Source: Flavicella sediminum
GTDB taxonomy: Bacteria; Bacteroidota; Bacteroidia; Flavobacteriales; Flavobacteriaceae
DNA length: 64,000 bases
Assembly (NCBI RefSeq): GCF_006381105.1
Contig: NZ_VDET01000007.1
Coordinates: 186,001 to 250,000 of the forward strand
Direction of reading: 5' to 3'
Of this stretch, positions 55,000 through 63,886 are shown piece after piece. The notes below the pieces were generated by a model that was not told where the DNA came from, searched no databases, and saw nothing but the letters and a program-made list of their open reading frames with translations. Made by a program: the position numbers and the translations under genes. How positions within the stretch are numbered: the stretch's first letter is position 1; every line of letters starts with the position of its first letter.

Positions 55000-56058
55000 A
55001 TGAAAAAACATAATTTTAGTGCAGGACCTTCAATACTTCCTCAAGAAGTTTTGAAAAAAGCAAGTGAAGCAATTGTTAATTTTAACGGATTAGATTTGTC
55101 TCTAATTGAGATTTCTCACCGTAGTAAAGATTTCATTGCAGTAATGGACAAAGCGCAGGCTTTGGTAAAAGAATTATTGGAATTACCAGAAGGTTATTCA
55201 GTATTGTTTTTACAAGGTGGAGCAAGTACACAATTTTTAATGACTCCTTACAACTTAATGAAAGTTGATGGAAAAGCTGCCTATGTTGATACTGGTGCTT
55301 GGAGTTCTAAAGCAATAAAAGAAGCCGTTAACTTCGGAGAAACAGTTGTTGTTGCCTCTTCTAAAGACAAAGGATATAATTATATTCCTAAAGGATACGA
55401 AATACCTTCAGACGCAGATTATATTCACTTTACATCAAACAACACCATTTTTGGAACTCAATTAAACGAATTCCCTGGTGATATGTTAAAAGTAGTAGAT
55501 ATGAGTTCTGATATCTTTTCAAGAAAAATAGACTACACACAATTTGATATCGTGTATGCTGGAGCTCAAAAAAATATGGGACCTGCAGGAACGACTTTAG
55601 TAATTGTAAAGGATGAAATTTTAGGAAAAACAGGAAGAACTATTCCTTCTATGTTAGACTATGCAGTACATGCAAAAGCTGGAAGTATGTACAATACACC
55701 TCCTGTATTCCCTATCTATGTTTCTATGTTGACTTTAGAATGGTTGAAAGAAAAAGGTGGCGTTGCGGTTATCGAAAAAGAAAACAAAGCAAAAGCAGAC
55801 TTGTTGTACAACGAAATTGATAACAATCCTTCATTTAACGGATTTGCAGCTAAAGAAGATCGTTCTAGCATGAATGTGACTTTTACACTTGCTGACGAAT
55901 CTTTAAAAGGAAAATTTGATGCTTTGTGTACAGAAGCAGGAATTAGCGCTATCAACGGTCACAGGTCTGTTGGAGGTTATAGAGCTAGTATTTACAATGC
56001 ATTACCAATTGAAAGCGTTCAAGTTTTGGTAAAAGCAATGCAAGATCTAAACAAATAA
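55000..56058 (+). CDS. serC: Phosphoserine aminotransferase
   Basis: A 352-residue class V aminotransferase. Start KKHNFSAGPSILP, LDLSLIEISHRSKDF, FLQGGASTQF and PLP-Lys in YAGAQKNMGPAG. It converts 3-phosphohydroxypyruvate and glutamate to phosphoserine in serine (and pyridoxine) synthesis. A terminator separates it from serA, which is in the same pathway. Confidence 0.97.
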   Translation: MKKHNFSAGPSILPQEVLKKASEAIVNFNGLDLSLIEISHRSKDFIAVMDKAQALVKELLELPEGYSVLFLQGGASTQFLMTPYNLMKVDGKAAYVDTGAWSSKAIKEAVNFGETVVVASSKDKGYNYIPKGYEIPSDADYIHFTSNNTIFGTQLNEFPGDMLKVVDMSSDIFSRKIDYTQFDIVYAGAQKNMGPAGTTLVIVKDEILGKTGRTIPSMLDYAVHAKAGSMYNTPPVFPIYVSMLTLEWLKEKGGVAVIEKENKAKADLLYNEIDNNPSFNGFAAKEDRSSMNVTFTLADESLKGKFDALCTEAGISAINGHRSVGGYRASIYNALPIESVQVLVKAMQDLNK

Positions 56059-56071
56059 TTTAAACAATTTT

Positions 56072-56108
56072 TAAGCGACACCTTAATTCAGTGTCGCTTT
56101 TATTTTTT
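56072..56108 (+). terminator. Terminator between serC and serA
   Basis: AAGCGACAC pairs with GTGTCGCTT followed by T-rich sequence (TTTTATTTTTTT). It likely weakens serA expression relative to serC. Confidence 0.85.
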
Positions 56109-56128
56109 TATACATAAAAATCAAAACA

Positions 56129-57079
56129 ATGAAAGTATTAGCAAACGATGGATTGGCACAAAGCGGGGTAACTGCTTTAGAAGCTGCTGGTTTTGAAGTA
56201 ATTTTGACAACTGTTGCTCAAGAGCAATTAGAAAACTATATCAACGAAGAAAACATTGACGTAATTTTAGTACGTAGTGCAACTACAGTACGTGAAGAAT
56301 TAATCGATGCTTGTCCTTCTATCAAAATTATTGGTCGTGGTGGTGTTGGAATGGATAATATTGATGTACAATACGCTAGAGATAAAGGTGTGCACGTTAT
56401 CAATACACCTGCTGCTTCTTCTCATTCAGTTGCAGAATTAGTTTTTGCACATTTATCTGGCTTGGCTCGTTTCTTACAAGATTCAAACAGAAATATGCCT
56501 TTAGAAGGTGAAGCAAACTTTAAAGGTTTGAAAAAAGCATACGGTGCTGGTGTTGAATTAAAAGGTAGAACATTAGGTGTTTTAGGTTTTGGTCGTATCG
56601 GACAAGCAACCGCTGCTGTAGCTTTAAGATTAGGAATGAAAGTTGTTGCTTTTGACCCATTTATGGAATCTGCAACCATTACACTTGATTTTATTGATGG
56701 ACAAAAAGTTGACTTTAAAATTGATACTATTTCTAAAGAAGAAGTTTTAAAACAAGCTGACTTTTTAACCTTACACGTACCTGCTCAAGATGAGTATGTT
56801 ATTGGTGCTAAAGAAATTGAATCTATGAAAGACGGTGCTTTTATCGCAAATGCTGCTCGTGGTGGTGTTATTGATGAAGTTGCTTTGATTGCTGCTTTAG
56901 ATAGTGGTAAATTAGGTGGAGCTGCATTGGATGTTTTTGAAACAGAACCAAAACCAGCTGTACAAGTTTTAATGAACTCTAAAGTTTCATTAACGCCTCA
57001 TATTGGTGCTGCAACTAGTGAAGCACAAGATAGAATTGGTGGAGAATTAGCTTCTCAAATTATTGCGTTGTTGAAATAA
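56129..57079 (+). CDS. serA: D-3-phosphoglycerate dehydrogenase (short, no ACT domain)
   Basis: A 316-residue dehydrogenase. NAD loop GVLGFGRIGQATAAV (about 149-163), substrate loop VRSATTVREELID, catalytic His in LTPHIGAATSEAQ. It lacks the C-terminal ACT domain (E. coli SerA 410 residues), so allosteric inhibition by serine as in E. coli is not expected. It makes 3-phosphohydroxypyruvate for SerC, encoded upstream. Confidence 0.95.
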   Translation: MKVLANDGLAQSGVTALEAAGFEVILTTVAQEQLENYINEENIDVILVRSATTVREELIDACPSIKIIGRGGVGMDNIDVQYARDKGVHVINTPAASSHSVAELVFAHLSGLARFLQDSNRNMPLEGEANFKGLKKAYGAGVELKGRTLGVLGFGRIGQATAAVALRLGMKVVAFDPFMESATITLDFIDGQKVDFKIDTISKEEVLKQADFLTLHVPAQDEYVIGAKEIESMKDGAFIANAARGGVIDEVALIAALDSGKLGGAALDVFETEPKPAVQVLMNSKVSLTPHIGAATSEAQDRIGGELASQIIALLK

Positions 57080-57099
57080 CACAACTTCTTAGTATATAT

Positions 57100-57129
57100 A
57101 AAAAGCCATCCCTAAGGATGGCTTTTTTT
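57100..57129. terminator. Bidirectional terminator between serA and the TTL-like gene
   Basis: AAAAAGCCATCC pairs with GGATGGCTTTTT around loop CTAA. Confidence 0.95.
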
Positions 57130-58126
57130 ATGTAATAATTTTCCAACTTGAAATTTCTATAAAACCTTTGTTTTCTGCTGTTCTCAATCCCATCACAGAC
57201 AACATTTCTTCTAACATATCATTTTTTATACCTCCATGGTTTTCGTTTTTAGATTTCATGGAAGGTCCTTTATTTACTTCACAAATAATAGCTTGATTGT
57301 TTGTATCCACTAAAATATCAATTCCAAATACTTGAAAACATTTGGCTTGCTCCAAATTTTCCAACTTCCCAAATTCATGAACAGCAGAATCTAATAATTT
57401 ATTTATTTTTTCACACAAATCCCTAAAGAAAGTTTTGTATTCAACCTCTAGTTCATCTAACAATTCACTCATCAACTCAGGAAATTCTTCAGGAATAGCG
57501 TTTCTTGCATGTGTGATCATCCGGTCATACATTTGAATGTCTTTACCAGGTGGTTTTCCATAAATACAAACTCCTTCGTAATACAAATAGGCTGTTAATT
57601 TATTCTTATGCAAAGTCAATAATGCATAAACTCTAAAGTTAAATGAAGTTCCTTTGTGCCTCCTAAGATTTGTAATTAAAGGTTGTGCTATATCCGATTT
57701 CTCTTTTTCGTTCAATACTTTTTGTACAGAATCTACCAAAACCAATCCCAGTCTTCTATGCCTGTTATCTTTTAAAATAAAATGATTTCGAGTATCCGTT
57801 TTCAATCGTCTTATATCTTTCTTATCATCTAATATATAGGTCTCGGGCATAATACGCGAAGCTTGCTCTCTTCCGTATGAGTTTACCAAATTCATCCAAA
57901 CAGTACGCCTATTGATCATACAATCTGTCCCCGTTACCACACCAATGTATTTATTTTCTACTTTGCCCAAACCTTCTAACTCCTTTGAATCAGCCTTGTC
58001 GGTTAAAGGAAAATAAACATCCCATTCTTCTGTATCTAAAGAAATCACCATGTTGTTTTTTTCTAAAATATCGAGATATCTTTGGGAAGGTAACTTGTCG
58101 TATTTACAAATTTTAGTTTTACTCAT
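57128..58126 (-). CDS. Tubulin-tyrosine-ligase-like ATP-grasp amino-acid ligase
   Basis: A 332-residue protein carrying the TTL (tubulin-tyrosine ligase) form of the ATP-grasp fold: MPETYIL (93-99, equal to the PETFIL of TTLLs), FILKD (116-120), RRHKGTSFNFRVYALL (155-170, the TTL RVY motif), YLYYEG (180-185), FGIDILVD (267-274) and ICEVNKGPSM (281-290, like the LEVNASPS end). Eukaryotic TTL enzymes ligate Tyr, Glu or Gly to acidic protein tails. The gene lies 63 nt downstream of a gene for a protein with such a tail, behind a terminator and without an own -7 box, so it likely depends on readthrough. Its amino-acid donor is unknown. YheC/D-type ATP-grasp proteins are a weaker alternative. Confidence 0.85.
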   Translation of the reverse strand: MSKTKICKYDKLPSQRYLDILEKNNMVISLDTEEWDVYFPLTDKADSKELEGLGKVENKYIGVVTGTDCMINRRTVWMNLVNSYGREQASRIMPETYILDDKKDIRRLKTDTRNHFILKDNRHRRLGLVLVDSVQKVLNEKEKSDIAQPLITNLRRHKGTSFNFRVYALLTLHKNKLTAYLYYEGVCIYGKPPGKDIQMYDRMITHARNAIPEEFPELMSELLDELEVEYKTFFRDLCEKINKLLDSAVHEFGKLENLEQAKCFQVFGIDILVDTNNQAIICEVNKGPSMKSKNENHGGIKNDMLEEMLSVMGLRTAENKGFIEISSWKIIT

Positions 58127-58145
58127 TTAAAATAGGTTTAAAATA

Positions 58146-58171
58146 AAAAAACCGCAACATTTTGCGGTTTT
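58146..58171 (-). terminator. Terminator between acidic-tail protein and TTL-like ligase
   Basis: AAAACCGCAA pairs with TTGCGGTTTT around a 4-nt loop; on the minus strand it is followed by TTTTTT. It lies after the acidic-tail gene and before the ligase gene, so it would keep the ligase at a lower level. Confidence 0.85.
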
Positions 58172-58189
58172 CAAGTACTTTTATAACAC

Positions 58190-58507
58190 TTATAATTCTT
58201 CTACGTCTTCTTCAAAATCTTCATCTCCTTCAAGTTCCTCATCCTCAGCAGTTGTGTCTTGATATTCCTGATTAGCGACAATAATAGCATCCAATTCAGT
58301 TTGTGTAATCCATGCTCCTTCATGGAATACTAACAATTCATCACCATGTTTCAAATGTGCCTTTAAAGCGTTTCCTGAAACTGTAATTACTTTTCCTTTG
58401 TGAAGTAGTTTAACTTTTTCTCCACCCTCATCATTTCCTTTTAAGGCAATAACCGATAAAGTTACAGTCGCCAATGCCGCAGCTTTTAAGATGTTTTTTT
58501 TATTCAT
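58190..58507 (-). CDS. Small protein with highly acidic C-terminal tail; putative TTL-like substrate
   Basis: A 105-residue protein in three parts. Residues 5-23 form a hydrophobic segment (NILKAAALATVTLSVIAL) that could be a signal or anchor. Residues 31-60 (KVKLLHKGKVITVSGNALKAHLKHGD) resemble a small domain common in secreted Bacteroidota proteins (usually CHNGHTITVS...AHLAHGD), with the usual Cys missing here. Residues 88-105 end in EEDVEEL and contain 13 Asp/Glu of 18. That tail is like the acidic end of tubulin that TTL enzymes modify. Its gene precedes the TTL-like gene on the same strand. Substrate status is inference. Confidence 0.85.
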   Translation of the reverse strand: MNKKNILKAAALATVTLSVIALKGNDEGGEKVKLLHKGKVITVSGNALKAHLKHGDELLVFHEGAWITQTELDAIIVANQEYQDTTAEDEELEGDEDFEEDVEEL

Positions 58508-58567
58508 TTCAATAAAAAATTAAGTTTGAGTAAAATCGGGGGCCTTGGACTAAGCAATGGAACTTTT

Positions 58568-58575
58568 CAAATATA
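58568..58575 (-). promoter_or_regulatory. -7 box of the acidic-tail protein gene
   Basis: Minus strand TATATTTG; a TTG lies 25 nt further upstream, which is wider than usual, so the promoter may need an activator. The leader would be about 60 nt. Confidence 0.45.
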
Positions 58576-59009
58576 GTGTTAAAATTTAGATTTATTTTTA
58601 CAAATCAATAGTTTTTACTTTTAAATTCTTAATCGAATCACTGTTCTAGTGAAATAATTGTAATACTCACTTATTTTCGGTAAACATTTTAAAAACACAT
58701 TTAGTCATTTGTTTTAGTAATTTAAAGAGAATCTAAATAATACTGTTTACTCTTTTATTTAGTTAATTTTACACAAATCATCCATTAAAAACTATACAAT
58801 AAAACTTAGCTTATTGTTTATACAAGACAACAAATTCTACTTTTTAATCTTAAAAATTCGGGGTATATAAAAAATAATTACATATTCAACAACTCTCCTG
58901 TTTATATTTTTCAACGAACCGAATTCCATCCATATTCTTCTTTTTGTTCCATCGAATGAACAATAGTCAAATAAAGGATTATACGATCTTTTATTATTGT
59001 ACTATTTCG

Positions 59010-59017
59010 TATATTTG
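59010..59017 (+). promoter_or_regulatory. -7 box of the pflB gene
   Basis: TATATTTG, 38 nt before the ATG at 59056. The -33 element is unclear, in line with regulated (for example oxygen-dependent) expression. Confidence 0.45.
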
Positions 59018-59055
59018 AAACAGCAATAAACAAGATAATTACAAAACATAAACAC

Positions 59056-61281
59056 ATGAAAACAATAGCATTCAAAAATGGAGTTTGGAACAAAAGAATA
59101 AACGTTAGGGATTTTGTCGTCAAAAACATTACTCCTTATTATGGTAAAGAAGACTTTTTAGTAGGTCCTTCTGATAAAACCAAAAAACTATGGGAAATCT
59201 GCAAAGAAACCGTTAAAGAAGAACGATTAAATAATGGTGTACATTCTGTAGATACTGCTACTGTATCTGGAATTAATTCATTTGAAGCAGGTTATATTGA
59301 TCAAGAAAATGAAACTATTGTAGGTTTACAAACCGACCAGCTGCTAAAAAGAGCCATGAAACCTTTTGGAGGTTATAAAGTGGTTCAAAAAGCATTGGCT
59401 GAACACGGATTGGCTCCAAATAAAAATGTTAACGAACTATTTTCTAAATACGTAAAAACACACAACGATGGTGTATTCTCTGCCTACACTTCTGAAATAA
59501 AAAAATTCAGGTCTTTAGGATTTTTAACGGGCTTACCCGACAACTATGCTCGTGGAAGAGTTATAGGAGATTATCGTAGAATTGCCTTGTACGGAATTGA
59601 TTTTCTTATAGAAAACAAAAAAGCGGATTTAGAAAAAATTACAGGCCCAATGAGTGACGCCGTTATCCGCCTGCGTGAAGAAGTATCTGAACAAATAAAT
59701 GCCTTAAAGGACATGGTAAAAATGGGTGCGCATTACGACTTAGATTTAGCTCGTCCTGCACAAAATGCCCAAGAAGCGGTTCAATGGACGTATATGGCAT
59801 ATTTAGCTGCCGTAAAAGAACAAGATGGCGCTGCTATGTCTTTAGGAAATGTTTCCTCTTTCTTAGATATTTTCATCCAACAAGATTTAGAAACTGGAGC
59901 TATTACGGAAGTGGAAGCTCAAGAATATATTGATCAATTTGTTATGAAATTGAGAATGGTGAGACATTTAAGAATGGAGGCCTACGACCAAATTTTTGCA
60001 GGAGATCCTACTTGGGTTACCGAAGCGATTGGAGGTATGTTTTCAGACGGTCGTACAAAAGTCACAAAAACTTCTTTCCGTTTCTTACACACACTTTACA
60101 ACCTAGGCCCATCTCCTGAACCAAATATTACCATTCTTTGGTCTTATGGTCTGCCTCAAAATTTTAAAAACTACTGTGCCAAAGTTTCTATTGACACCTC
60201 TTCTATTCAATTTGAAAATGATGAATTGATGAGAACCACACGTAATTCTGACGATTATGGAATTGCTTGTTGTGTTTCTTTCCAAGAAATTGGAAAACAA
60301 ATTCAATTTTTCGGAGCCAGAACTAATTTGGCTAAAACTTTATTATTGGCCATAAATGGAGGGAAATGTGAAATTACAGGAACTCAAATGGTTGACGGTA
60401 TTGCTCCTTATACCGATGAATATTTAGATTTTGACAAAGTGAAAGCCAATTTCGAAATTGCGATGAAGGAAGTGGCTAGAGTGTACAATGATGCCATGAA
60501 TATCATTCACTATATGCACGACAAGTATTACTATGAAAAAGCGCAAATGGCTTTGATAGATACCAATCCTTTTATCAATATTGCCTACGGAATTGCAGGC
60601 TTATCTATTGTTGCCGATTCACTTTCTGCCATTAAATACGCCAAAGTAAAACCAATTAGAAATGAAGAAGGCTTAACCGTTTCTTTTGCTATTGAAGGAG
60701 CTTTTCCTAAATATGGAAATGACGATGATCGAGTGGATTTATTAGCGAGCAAAGCGGTTGCAGATTTTAATAATGAATTGAAAAAACTTCCGGTTTATAA
60801 AGAAGCTGCCGTTACCATGTCGGTATTAACCATTACTTCAAATGTTGTGTATGGTAAAAAAACAGGAGCCACTCCTGATGGAAGAGAAAAAGGGGTTCCC
60901 TTTGCTCCTGGTGCCAACCCTATGCACGGACGAGATTCTCATGGGGCCATAGCTTCTTTAAATTCTGTAGCAAAAATTAATTATGCAGATTCTCAAGATG
61001 GAATTTCAAATACCTTCTCAATTGTTCCTAAATCTTTAGGGGCTACACAAGAAGAAAGAATTGATAATTTGGCAAGTACGCTGGATGGTTATTTTGACAA
61101 AGGCGCCCAACATTTAAATGTAAATGTACTCGACAAAGAAACCTTGTTAGATGCTATGGAAAATCCTGAAGAATATCCACAGCTTACCATTCGTGTTTCT
61201 GGTTATGCAGTAAATTTTATTAGACTGACAAGAGAGCAGCAAATGGAAGTTATCACTAGATCTTTCCATGAAGCCATGTAA
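59056..61281 (+). CDS. pflB: Pyruvate formate-lyase
   Basis: A 741-residue glycyl-radical enzyme. The active-site pair Cys405-Cys406 is in [13 protein letters not shown] and the glycyl-radical Gly716 in [12 protein letters not shown] close to the C-terminus. It splits pyruvate with CoA into acetyl-CoA and formate without oxygen. The length and motifs match E. coli PflB (760). The activase gene follows 60 nt downstream. Together with norB this suggests life at low oxygen. Confidence 0.97.
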   Translation: MKTIAFKNGVWNKRINVRDFVVKNITPYYGKEDFLVGPSDKTKKLWEICKETVKEERLNNGVHSVDTATVSGINSFEAGYIDQENETIVGLQTDQLLKRAMKPFGGYKVVQKALAEHGLAPNKNVNELFSKYVKTHNDGVFSAYTSEIKKFRSLGFLTGLPDNYARGRVIGDYRRIALYGIDFLIENKKADLEKITGPMSDAVIRLREEVSEQINALKDMVKMGAHYDLDLARPAQNAQEAVQWTYMAYLAAVKEQDGAAMSLGNVSSFLDIFIQQDLETGAITEVEAQEYIDQFVMKLRMVRHLRMEAYDQIFAGDPTWVTEAIGGMFSDGRTKVTKTSFRFLHTLYNLGPSPEPNITILWSYGLPQNFKNYCAKVSIDTSSIQFENDELMRTTRNSDDYGIACCVSFQEIGKQIQFFGARTNLAKTLLLAINGGKCEITGTQMVDGIAPYTDEYLDFDKVKANFEIAMKEVARVYNDAMNIIHYMHDKYYYEKAQMALIDTNPFINIAYGIAGLSIVADSLSAIKYAKVKPIRNEEGLTVSFAIEGAFPKYGNDDDRVDLLASKAVADFNNELKKLPVYKEAAVTMSVLTITSNVVYGKKTGATPDGREKGVPFAPGANPMHGRDSHGAIASLNSVAKINYADSQDGISNTFSIVPKSLGATQEERIDNLASTLDGYFDKGAQHLNVNVLDKETLLDAMENPEEYPQLTIRVSGYAVNFIRLTREQQMEVITRSFHEAM

Positions 61282-61295
61282 AACTTAACTCATAT

Positions 61296-61321
61296 GGGTA
61301 TCTAACTTTGTTTAGATACCC
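61296..61321 (+). terminator. Perfect hairpin between pflB and pflA
   Basis: GGGTATCTAA pairs with TTAGATACCC around a 6-nt loop; only a few T follow, so termination would be partial. It may lower pflA output relative to pflB or stabilise the pflB mRNA. Confidence 0.7.
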
Positions 61322-61341
61322 TTCACTTAAAGAATATCGCT

Positions 61342-62091
61342 ATCAAAACAGCTCAAAATACATTAAGAATTCACTCCATAGAATCTTTTGGAACCCATGA
61401 TGGTCCTGGAATTAGGATGGTCGTTTTTTTACAAGGTTGCAAATTAAAATGCTTGTATTGCCATAACCCTGACTCTATTGACACGCATGGAGGAACGGAA
61501 CATGACATTGAAGAATTGGTACAACGCGCCATAAACATGAAATCCTATTTTGGTAAAAAAGGAGGGGTTACTGTCTCAGGTGGAGAACCATTGTTGCAAT
61601 CTAAAGAATTGATTCATTTTTTTAAGCGATTAAAAGAAGAAGGAATTCACACAAATATTGATACGAATGGTAGAGTACTCAATCATTTTACAGAAGCGCT
61701 TTTGGACAACTATACCGATTTGGTGATGCTTGACATAAAGCATATGGAAGAAGCAGGTTACCGAGCCTTAACAGGGGCAAAAAGCAAGGAAACAACTTTC
61801 AAATTTGCAGCTTATAGAGAAGCCTCAGGGAAAAAAATGTGGTTGCGCTATGTGTTAATTCCTGGTCTAACAAATACTCCTGAATTATTGCATGCTTTAG
61901 GTGCCCATTTTAAAGAGTATCAAACTATTGAAAAAATAGAATTACAGCCTTACCACAAACTTGGCGTTCATAAATGGAAAGCTTTAGGATGGAAGTATGA
62001 ATTGGAAGATGCTCGAGAAAATACTCCTGAAGAATTAAAAGAAGCTGCTGCTATTTTGAACAAATATTTTAAAGAAGTTAAAATCAATTAA
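61342..62091 (+). CDS. pflA: Pyruvate formate-lyase activating enzyme (radical SAM)
   Basis: About 249 residues if begun with the ATC at 61342. The conserved start NTLRIHSIESFGTHDGPGIR is in frame upstream of the first ATG (61417), which would cut into it. Between the in-frame stop TAA at 61303-61305 and 61417 there is no ATG, GTG or TTG. The radical-SAM cluster motif CKLKCLYC (Cx3Cx2C) follows, then GGVTVSGGEPLLQ (SAM binding) and WLRYVLIPGLT. It makes the glycyl radical on PflB. Alternative starts are ATC at 61336 or ATT at 61369, or a sequence error. Confidence 0.88.
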   Translation: MKTAQNTLRIHSIESFGTHDGPGIRMVVFLQGCKLKCLYCHNPDSIDTHGGTEHDIEELVQRAINMKSYFGKKGGVTVSGGEPLLQSKELIHFFKRLKEEGIHTNIDTNGRVLNHFTEALLDNYTDLVMLDIKHMEEAGYRALTGAKSKETTFKFAAYREASGKKMWLRYVLIPGLTNTPELLHALGAHFKEYQTIEKIELQPYHKLGVHKWKALGWKYELEDARENTPEELKEAAAILNKYFKEVKIN

Positions 62092-62271
62092 TCCAATTCT
62101 AAAATAAATAAATTTAAAAACCGCCAAAAACAAAAAACACTTCTACAACTACCTAAAATACTGTAAAACAGTCTGTAAAATTGGAAAATATTTTTATAGA
62201 GCAAAGAATCCAAGAATTATTTTCAATGAAGTTTTCATGAAAATTAATTTCTAGCATGAAAAAATGACCCC

Positions 62272-63774
62272 ATGAAAACTTTTAAAGAACTACACAAACC
62301 GGCATCAGAATTCAACAGCCGATCGGAATACCTAGAACACGAATTACAAATTATGAAACCTAGAAGATTTAGACTAAACCTTCCGGGTAGAGATTTTAGA
62401 TTTGAATGGGAAGATTTAATTCCTGCCTTTGCAGGTACTTTGGGTATTATTGCCATGTACTCATCTGTAATGATGGCCTGGGCAGATGGACTTACGGAAG
62501 CTTGGGATCATATTACATTGGGGAAAGATTTTGCCATTGAGGTGTCTAGAGTTGAAATGCTTATTCCAGCCTTTTTATTTGTTATTTTGGCCTCTGGTTT
62601 TTTTAATCCAAGAGCCAATTTAGCAGGAAATCATGGACCTATGATTCCTCTTATTGCTAGTATAGCATTGGCGGGGGCTCATCCATTAGCTTTGGCTATT
62701 TTAATTGGAATTTTTGGCTTGTTACTCAGTTTTTTTAAAGGAGGATCTCGTTTGGTCAATCTGACTAGTAAAGGTGTAGCAGGTGGCTTGTTAATATTTT
62801 TAGGTTTTACAGGAGCTTTGAGTCAAATAAGAACTATTCAAACATGGAGCAAGGGTTTGGCTTCTTCTACAATAGAAGCGGGAAGCTTGGGCTATTTGGG
62901 CTTAGTTATTTTATCTGTAACTGTAATTTTATACAGCTTTCTTGCTAGAATTGACAAACGTTGGTTGGCCATTCCGGCCTGTGCTATAACAGCTTTACTT
63001 ATAGCTTTAATAGGAGGGGCTAGTTTCGACCTACAAATTACCACAGAAATTGGCTTACCTAATTTAAACCCAGTTTATTGGTGGGGAAGCACAAATGAAG
63101 GCTGGATGCTTGGTTTGCCTGAAAGTCAACATTTTATTGCCTCTTTGCCTTTTGCCATTTTAGCAGTAGCTATGTGGTCGCCCGACTTCCTAGGTCATCG
63201 AATTTTCCAAGAAATGAATTATCCAAAGCGATCTGAAAAAGTATTGATGGATGTAGATGACACGATGACCATGTGTTCTATTCGGCAAATGGTAGGAACT
63301 GCCGTTGGAGGAGGAAATATTACTTCTTCATGGGGAACCTATTTGATACCGGCAGCAATTGCCAAAAGACCCATTCCAGGAGGCGCAATTTTATTAGGTT
63401 TAATGGTTATGACTGTGGCCATTTTAGGAAGTCCGATAGATATTGCTGTTTGGCCACCTGTACGATCTATTGCTTTGCTAGTAGGTGTGTTTTTACCTAT
63501 GATTGAAGCAGGAATACAAATGGTAAAAGAAAGCGCTTGTGCGCAAGCAGCTGGTATTTGTATTTTTATGGCCATGGTAACAAACCCGGTATTAGCTTGG
63601 GCTTTGGCCATGTTTTTAGACAATAATGGACTTATTGGAGACAAAAAAAGAGCTGAAAAATTATCTAAAGTAGACAGGTTACTGATTCCAATTAGCATAT
63701 TAATTATTTGCATTGCCGCGGTATTAGCCGTCGGCATGCTAAAAGGCAGCTATGGCTTGGAAGCCTTTTTGTGA
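62272..63774 (+). CDS. DUF3360 family membrane permease-like protein
   Basis: A 500-residue protein. A soluble N-terminus of about 45 residues is followed by 11-12 helices with SLC26/xanthine-permease-like repeats (AGNHGPMIPLIASIALAGAHPLALAILIGIFG; GTAVGGGNITSSWGTYLIPAAIAKRPIPGGAILLGLMVM). DUF3360 proteins are unexplored; an anion permease fold is likely. It lies 180 nt after pflA and might carry formate or another acid; that is a guess from context. Its terminator is at 63782-63803. Confidence 0.82.
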   Translation: MKTFKELHKPASEFNSRSEYLEHELQIMKPRRFRLNLPGRDFRFEWEDLIPAFAGTLGIIAMYSSVMMAWADGLTEAWDHITLGKDFAIEVSRVEMLIPAFLFVILASGFFNPRANLAGNHGPMIPLIASIALAGAHPLALAILIGIFGLLLSFFKGGSRLVNLTSKGVAGGLLIFLGFTGALSQIRTIQTWSKGLASSTIEAGSLGYLGLVILSVTVILYSFLARIDKRWLAIPACAITALLIALIGGASFDLQITTEIGLPNLNPVYWWGSTNEGWMLGLPESQHFIASLPFAILAVAMWSPDFLGHRIFQEMNYPKRSEKVLMDVDDTMTMCSIRQMVGTAVGGGNITSSWGTYLIPAAIAKRPIPGGAILLGLMVMTVAILGSPIDIAVWPPVRSIALLVGVFLPMIEAGIQMVKESACAQAAGICIFMAMVTNPVLAWALAMFLDNNGLIGDKKRAEKLSKVDRLLIPISILIICIAAVLAVGMLKGSYGLEAFL

Positions 63775-63781
63775 ACAAATT

Positions 63782-63803
63782 AAAAAGCAACAAATTGCTT
63801 TTT
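63782..63803 (+). terminator. Terminator of the DUF3360 gene
   Basis: AAAAAGCAA pairs with TTGCTTTTT around a 4-nt loop. Confidence 0.85.
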
Positions 63804-63845
63804 AAAACTATAAAATTCTTGTTTATTGTTTATTACTTGTGTTCA

Positions 63846-63886
63846 TCTCTCCCTTTTGCTGAGTTAAAAAAGGGAGAGATTTTTTA
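63846..63886. terminator. Terminator at the end of the window gene
   Basis: TCTCTCCCTTTT pairs with AAAAGGGAGAGA with a loop of 10 nt and a T run; it can act in both directions. Confidence 0.85.

Larger units (their letters stand above)
58508..59055. other. 548-nt AT-rich divergent promoter region
   Basis: No gene. Facing left, the acidic-tail gene has TATATTTG on the minus strand (58568-58575), about 60 nt before its ATG. Facing right, the pflB gene has TATATTTG at 59010-59017. No FNR- or CRP-like palindrome was found near the latter. Confidence 0.5.

Noticed and set aside
58960-59055. FNR-type (TTGAT-N4-ATCAA) site before pflB
   Set aside because: No convincing palindrome of that type was found.
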